Assembly (NCBI RefSeq): GCF_000701905.1
Contig: NZ_JNKC01000007.1
Location: 62,001 to 126,000, forward strand
Direction of reading: 5' to 3'
Source of the DNA: Proteiniclasticum ruminis DSM 24773
GTDB taxonomy: Bacteria; Bacillota; Clostridia; Clostridiales; Clostridiaceae
Length of the DNA: 64,000 nt
How positions within the stretch are numbered: the first letter of the stretch is position 1; the number at the start of each line of letters is the position of its first letter. Below the pieces are notes generated by a model that saw nothing but the letters and a program-made list of their open reading frames with translations, had not been told where the DNA came from and did no database searches. The translations under genes and the position numbers were made by a program. This document shows, one piece after another, positions 60,194 through 64,000 of this stretch.

Positions 60194-61576
60194 ATGAAGG
60201 CATTACTTCGTAAAGTAATTCTTCTCATTCTATTAAGTCTAATGATGATTCCCCTGTCATCCAATGCATCCGGAGAGACGAGGAAAAAGGTGGGAACAGT
60301 ACAGGAATACACGGAAGCTTTCCCCAAAGCGGCTGTCTTTTCCGGGTCCTTCTTGTCCGCTGAAGCCTCCAGGGTTAATCCCGGGATGTATAAGGAGGCT
60401 GATTATCAGAAAATCAAAAGCCGGTTTCTTCAAGCTGTGACGGCTTATGAAGACACTATTGCATTAGAGGAGTTTCATCTTACCAGCAGCCAGGCTTTTG
60501 AAATCTACTACAGACTTTATAATGAAACACCTCATTTTTTCTATCTCAGCTACAGCACCTCAGCTCTGATCAGTGAGCACAATGAAGTTCTTCAGCTGAA
60601 CCTGGATTATTATTATCCCAAGTCCATGATTCCTGATATGAAACGGAAGCTGGAGGAAAAGATTACCTTGTTTCTTTCAGATCTTGATGAAACCTGGACC
60701 GATTTTGAGAAGGCGCTCTATGTCTATGACAAGCTGATTCTGGAAACCAGTTATACCGCAGGGGAAAAGGACTCCCTTTATACTGTATATGGTGTATTTA
60801 CAGAAAACCAAGCAGTTTGCCAAGGGTATGCGTCCGCATATACGCTCATCATGAGAGATTATCTCGGAATCGAGACCCACTACATCTATTCAAAAGAGAT
60901 GAATCACGCCTGGAACCTGATCCGTTTGAACGGACAGTACTATCATGTGGATGCCACCTGGGGAGATCCCCAGCCCGATGAGCCAGGAAGAGTGAATCAC
61001 AGGTTCTTTCTTCTTAGTGATGACGCCATGAGAAAGACAGAGCCCGCTCATAAAAACTGGAACGCTCCCTACCTATCCACTGACACCACGTATGATGAAT
61101 CTTCCTATAAAGCCATCCAAACGGGTTTGATTCCAACAGATCAGGGGTGGATCGGCATTGATGGAGATGGCGCTCTATATTTCTATAATTTTAAAAGAGG
61201 TGTTTTCCGTTATGGAAATCATCTGACCAGATTGTGGTCTCCGATAAAGGATGAAACAGTGTACTATACCAAAAATTACAGCACACTTCTGAAATCTCAG
61301 AACACCATCTATTTTCATGATCACGACTCCATATATTCCATGGATCCCATCACAAATAAAACCCTAAAGATCTTCACCAAGAGCCCACAGGATGGTTTCA
61401 TCTACGGGATGTCAGCCAAGGGCTCTGATCTGACCTACTATCTGAAAAAAGAACTGGATCAGCAGGAGTATCTCTTGAAAACTCTGGATCTAAGACCATT
61501 TTCTTTCACCATGGGCATAGAAAAACAGCACTCTTTGAGACTTCAGTGGATGTCAAGGTCTCTTCTCATAAACTGA
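60194..61576 (+). CDS. Secreted transglutaminase-like (papain-fold) protein
   Basis: A 460-residue exported protein with signal VILLILLSLMMIPLSSNASG. The transglutaminase-like core (about 150-290) has the Cys in NQAVCQGYASAYTLIMRDYLG, His in KEMNHAWNLIRLNG and Asp in YYHVDATWGDPQPD: the full catalytic triad. Flanking parts hold about 100 residues N-terminal of helices and a C-terminal region with repeated Y-x-F strands that looks like a beta-propeller remnant (DUF5050-like). Such proteins act on surface proteins or peptidoglycan. No sortase signal or membrane anchor is visible. ATG follows AAGGAGATC. It is transcribed away from the NRPS-like operon. Confidence 0.83.
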   Translation: MKALLRKVILLILLSLMMIPLSSNASGETRKKVGTVQEYTEAFPKAAVFSGSFLSAEASRVNPGMYKEADYQKIKSRFLQAVTAYEDTIALEEFHLTSSQAFEIYYRLYNETPHFFYLSYSTSALISEHNEVLQLNLDYYYPKSMIPDMKRKLEEKITLFLSDLDETWTDFEKALYVYDKLILETSYTAGEKDSLYTVYGVFTENQAVCQGYASAYTLIMRDYLGIETHYIYSKEMNHAWNLIRLNGQYYHVDATWGDPQPDEPGRVNHRFFLLSDDAMRKTEPAHKNWNAPYLSTDTTYDESSYKAIQTGLIPTDQGWIGIDGDGALYFYNFKRGVFRYGNHLTRLWSPIKDETVYYTKNYSTLLKSQNTIYFHDHDSIYSMDPITNKTLKIFTKSPQDGFIYGMSAKGSDLTYYLKKELDQQEYLLKTLDLRPFSFTMGIEKQHSLRLQWMSRSLLIN

Positions 61577-61600
61577 TGGATCTTCTGATTTATAAAAGAA

Positions 61601-61635
61601 AAAAACGCCAGTGAAAATTCACTGACGTTTTTTTC
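61601..61635 (+). terminator. Terminator after the transglutaminase-like gene
   Basis: AAAAACGCCAGTGAA and TTCACTGACGTTTTT (one mismatch) with a T run, ending against the 3' end of the convergent tRNA. Confidence 0.85.
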
Positions 61636-61637
61636 TT

Positions 61638-61713
61638 TGGAGCTACTAGCCGGAATCGAACCGGCGACCTGCTGATTACGAATCAGCTGCTCTACCGACT
61701 GAGCCATAGTAGC
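61638..61713 (-). tRNA. tRNA-Thr (anticodon CGT)
   Basis: A 76-nt cloverleaf on the minus strand: acceptor GCTACTA with TAGTAGC, D-arm GCTCAGTCGGTAGAGC, anticodon stem GCTGA/TCAGC around TTCGTAA, T-arm GCCGGTTCGATTCCGGC, discriminator T and encoded CCA. Anticodon CGT reads ACG threonine codons. The U73 discriminator matters for judging the T-box at 36772-37040. Confidence 0.95.
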
Positions 61714-61738
61714 AAACCCGTATCATCGATACCTATAT

Positions 61739-61767
61739 ATCTTAAGGGATTCAGAAAAATTTTGCAA
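61739..61767 (-). promoter_or_regulatory. Promoter of tRNA-Thr
   Basis: On the minus strand -35 TTGCAA (61762-61767), 17 bp, -10 TAAGAT (61739-61744), 26 nt before the tRNA. Confidence 0.65.
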
Positions 61768-61776
61768 TGGTCTGAA

Positions 61777-61820
61777 GAAAAAAGCATGCTGTAAACCAGA
61801 GATATCTGATCACAGCATGC
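61777..61820 (-). terminator. Terminator of the thiM operon
   Basis: GCATGCTGT and ACAGCATGC flank a 19-nt loop; on the minus strand six T residues follow, a few bases past the last stop codon. Confidence 0.8.
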
Positions 61821-61827
61821 ACTTCTT

Positions 61828-62658
61828 CTAATCTAACTCAACTTCCACAAGGTTCAGCCTGTTCATGAGCTCCTTCGTTTCCATCATAGAAACCGCATCA
61901 TGTACATAGGTCTTGAACGTGCGGATGCCTTCTCTTTCCTTCATTCTTTCTTCTGCCATCTCAGAGGCTACGCCCATGACAGCGCACCCAACAGTAGCAC
62001 TTAAGAAGTAGTCCTTTGTGAGACCTGAATAGGTCGCCATGATGGCAGCCACAGAAGATCCAGCTCCGCAGATTTTCTTCAGTTTGGCATCTCCATTGGA
62101 TACTTTGGCCATTCTCTTTCCATCGGTGATGATATCTGTTTTCCCTGTCATCACCACCACCGCGCCCAGCTTTTCTGCAAGCTCGATGCAGTACTTCTCG
62201 GCTCCATTTTCATCCTCAAAAGAGTCGATGCCCTTGTTTTTTGTTTCATATCCTAAAATAAACTTGATTTCACCAAGGTTCCCTTTGAGAATATCCACCT
62301 TCACCTCTTTCAGAAGATGCTCAATGGCATACTTTCTGAAAGAAGAAGCGGTGATGGCTGCAGGATCCAGAATTACAGGCACATGAACTCTATTGGCAGT
62401 TTTTCCTGTCAACGTCATAATGTCCAGATACTCCCTGTTGATGGTGCCAAAGTTCATGACCACCGCTTGGGACTTGGAATACTCCACCATTTCATGAGCT
62501 TCCGAGATTTCATCCGTCAGCACCGGTGAACCTCCGGAATGAATGCACATATCCACCAAATCCAGTACGGTCACATAATTGGTCAGAAAGCAGACCAGAG
62601 GATATTTCTCCTCGAATTTCTGTGCGTAGAGCTTCTCTACATGATTTCTCAGATTCAT
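61828..62658 (-). CDS. Diverged ThiM-family kinase paralogue
   Basis: A 276-residue protein with the hydroxyethylthiazole kinase fold, start to end alignable with its neighbour (LVCFLTNYVTVLDLVDMCI, GGSPVLTD, VILDPAA, ILKGNLGEIKFILG, VVVMTGKTDIITDG). Two catalytic blocks differ from the family: GTGC is GAGSSVAA, replacing the active-site Cys by Ser, and DPVxxGATPFR is DPAAITASSFR. It may phosphorylate another alcohol or have lost activity. It is coded 10 nt after thiM, surely co-transcribed, and looks like an old tandem duplication. ATG follows AAGGAG. Confidence 0.85.
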   Translation of the reverse strand: MNLRNHVEKLYAQKFEEKYPLVCFLTNYVTVLDLVDMCIHSGGSPVLTDEISEAHEMVEYSKSQAVVMNFGTINREYLDIMTLTGKTANRVHVPVILDPAAITASSFRKYAIEHLLKEVKVDILKGNLGEIKFILGYETKNKGIDSFEDENGAEKYCIELAEKLGAVVVMTGKTDIITDGKRMAKVSNGDAKLKKICGAGSSVAAIMATYSGLTKDYFLSATVGCAVMGVASEMAEERMKEREGIRTFKTYVHDAVSMMETKELMNRLNLVEVELD

Positions 62659-62668
62659 TCATTACTCC

Positions 62669-63508
62669 TTATACTGCAATCTCTTCAACTGCAACATCTA
62701 CAATATTCGCTCTTTCTCTTACAGCATCATTGCTGAGAATGGAAAGAGTATCCAAAAGATGATGCTTGTAGGTATAGTATCCTTCGCCTTTTTCTACCAT
62801 GGTATCCGCAATCTCACCAGCAATACCCATGATGATGACACCAGTCATGGCGCTGTAGAAGTAATCCTTTGTAACACCACTGAAAGTACCCACAAGAGCT
62901 CCGATGGTGCATCCGGTTCCGATGACCTTAGGCAGGTTCTTGGAGCCGTTCTTGATTCGTACAACCCTTGTGCCGTCGCTGATGACATCTTCAATGCCAG
63001 TCATGGCAACCACGCAGTTGTATTTTTTCGCCAGAGCAACCACATACTTTTCTGCTTCGCTTTCATCCTCATTGGAGTCTACGCCCTTGGAAGTAGTCTC
63101 CACACCAAGACATGCCTTCACTTCCGCCAGATTTCCTTTGATGACAGAAATCTTCAGCTCCTCCAGCATTCTTCTGATGGATGCGGAGCGGAAAGGTGTC
63201 GCACCTGCTGCAACAGGATCCAGTATGATTGGAATGTTAAGCTCTGTCGCTTTCTTCCCTGCTTCAATCATAGCATTGACCTGCTTATTGGTTACGGTTC
63301 CGATGTTGAACACCAAAGCATCTACCTTCGCATACTCCACCACCTCAGCAGCATCGATAGGATCATCTGTCATAACAGGAGTTCCTCCGAAATAAGATGT
63401 GATACTGGTCAGCTCATTGGCTGTCACATAATTAATAAGAAAGTCCACCAGGGGGTTCTTTTTCTTTGCTTCATCCATAAGATGAATGATCTGATCTATA
63501 TGGCTCAT
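62669..63508 (-). CDS. thiM: Hydroxyethylthiazole kinase
   Basis: A 279-residue enzyme that phosphorylates 4-methyl-5-(2-hydroxyethyl)thiazole for thiamine salvage. All family blocks are normal: NPLVDFLINYVTANE, FGGTPVMTDDP, IILDPVAAGATPFRSASI, VIKGNLAEVKACLG, VAMTGIEDVISDGTR and VIGTGCTIGALVGTFSG with the active-site Cys. The start ATG at 63508 is 8 nt after GGAGG; an ATG two codons earlier is too close. No other thiamine gene and no THI-box riboswitch is visible here. A 9-codon frame lies just upstream. Confidence 0.9.
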   Translation of the reverse strand: MSHIDQIIHLMDEAKKKNPLVDFLINYVTANELTSITSYFGGTPVMTDDPIDAAEVVEYAKVDALVFNIGTVTNKQVNAMIEAGKKATELNIPIILDPVAAGATPFRSASIRRMLEELKISVIKGNLAEVKACLGVETTSKGVDSNEDESEAEKYVVALAKKYNCVVAMTGIEDVISDGTRVVRIKNGSKNLPKVIGTGCTIGALVGTFSGVTKDYFYSAMTGVIIMGIAGEIADTMVEKGEGYYTYKHHLLDTLSILSNDAVRERANIVDVAVEEIAV

Positions 63509-63535
63509 TTTCATTTCCTCCGAAATTTTCGTTTT

Positions 63536-63565
63536 TCATAGTGCAACCTCTGCACGAGAGCACAT
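63536..63565 (-). CDS. Possible 9-codon leader peptide before thiM
   Basis: AGGAGGGAGG followed 9 nt later by ATG opens a tiny frame, MCSRAEVAL, that stops 27 nt before thiM. The ribosome site is among the strongest here, so ribosomes should load. A leader or coupling role is inferred; it may be only a chance frame behind a standby site. Confidence 0.3.
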   Translation of the reverse strand: MCSRAEVAL

Positions 63566-64000
63566 TATATAGAACCTCCCTCCTGAAAATCAATCTCGTC
63601 TCAAAAAAATCACAGAGTTTTTATACTAACTTCATCACTTTCTCTCCATATTTGTTTTTTTATAGAGGCTTACAGGAATTATTTCCCTTCTGGCAAAGCA
63701 AACTGCCTGAACCTCAGCCGAAAAAGACTTCCTCAATTTTTACATTATAGAACCACCTGAGCCGAAAAATTGATAAAATATGAATTGGCATTAAATAGTT
63801 AATTATTTAACATATTCAGTTGTAGATTCTATATGGAAACCAATATAAACGTAAAAATCCGACTCTGCAAATTGATTCATATTTGCTGAATATTTTAGTG
63901 TTATTGCTATATTTATTAAAATGAAACCGTTTAATTTTACTTTTATCATAATATTGATATTTATTTAACAGAATTATGGAGAATTCCATTGACGATACTA
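63566..64000. other. AT-rich stretch at the window end without a visible gene
   Basis: No frame with a ribosome site was found. Two copies of a 16-bp element, ACCTCAGCCGAAAAAG (63711-63726) and ACCTGAGCCGAAAAAT (63755-63770), are 44 bp apart and flank a minus-strand -10 TATAAT (63744-63749), so they may be control sites of the thiM transcript. The last 200 bases are strongly AT-rich and unassigned. Confidence 0.45.

Noticed and set aside
62759-63541. 260-codon plus-strand frame
   Set aside because: It is antisense to thiM, and its His/Cys/Ser-rich composition is that of a shadow frame.
63509-64000. TPP (THI-box) riboswitch upstream of thiM
   Set aside because: The GGCTGAGA-type and ACCTGATCTGGATAATACC-type conserved segments are absent on the minus strand; only a short GGCTGAGG occurs, without its partner.
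1-64000. CRISPR array, prophage, insertion sequence or integrative element
   Set aside because: No regularly spaced repeats, transposase, integrase or phage structural gene was seen; the three tRNA genes have no repeated 3' ends nearby.

Overview
The window reads as a chromosome segment of a low-to-moderate GC, Gram-positive Firmicute of the class Clostridia. The evidence is AddAB instead of RecBCD, a PTS trehalose locus, T-box control, LexA boxes of the GAAC-N4-GTTC type, frequent TTG and GTG starts behind strong AGGAGG ribosome sites, lipoproteins, YhaM, PopT (DUF368) and DegV proteins. I cannot name the species. No rRNA, CRISPR array, prophage or insertion sequence was seen.

Layout. 1-2.6 kb: a surface-polymer O-acetylation pair (MBOAT plus a DHHW protein cut by the window edge) and a lipoprotein. 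2.7-9.8 kb: scattered housekeeping and hypothetical genes (dehydrogenases, DUF2752, DUF4234, UPF0178, a 30-aa membrane peptide, an NlpC/P60-fold protein that has lost its catalytic residues, a guanylate-kinase-like protein, a CorC/HlyC protein). 9.8-13.8 kb: treP-treA-treR with two palindromic operators. 13.9-17.6 kb: tadA, psd, a patatin-like phospholipase, threonine aldolase and tRNA-Arg(ACG). 17.7-25 kb: MFS transporter, DegV, pepT, yhaM, cca and an AEC transporter. 25-27.2 kb: a two-gene radical-SAM/DUF4130 DNA-repair module behind two LexA-type boxes. 27.5-34.9 kb: a 53-aa ribbon-helix-helix protein and addBA. 35-40 kb: tRNA-Ser(GCT), ribokinase, and a T-box-controlled amino-acid ABC importer. 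40-48.3 kb: superoxide dismutase, S9 peptidase, adenine deaminase, a DbpA-like helicase and PopT.

48.4-54.8 kb is a minus-strand catabolic operon: RpiR-type regulator, TRAP transporter (P, Q, M), split transketolase and a short-chain dehydrogenase, with no sugar kinase. 55.4-59.9 kb is a second compact minus-strand operon, the most novel-looking unit here: a DASS/SLC13 anion transporter, a free-standing NRPS condensation domain, a free-standing adenylation enzyme and a free-standing carrier protein. It has its own promoter and terminator, and its product is unknown. Divergent from it is a secreted transglutaminase-like protein. The window ends with tRNA-Thr(CGT) and two tandem ThiM-type kinases, one of which has diverged at the active site.

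Start codons were placed by ribosome-site spacing, so several genes begin downstream of the longest possible reading frame.
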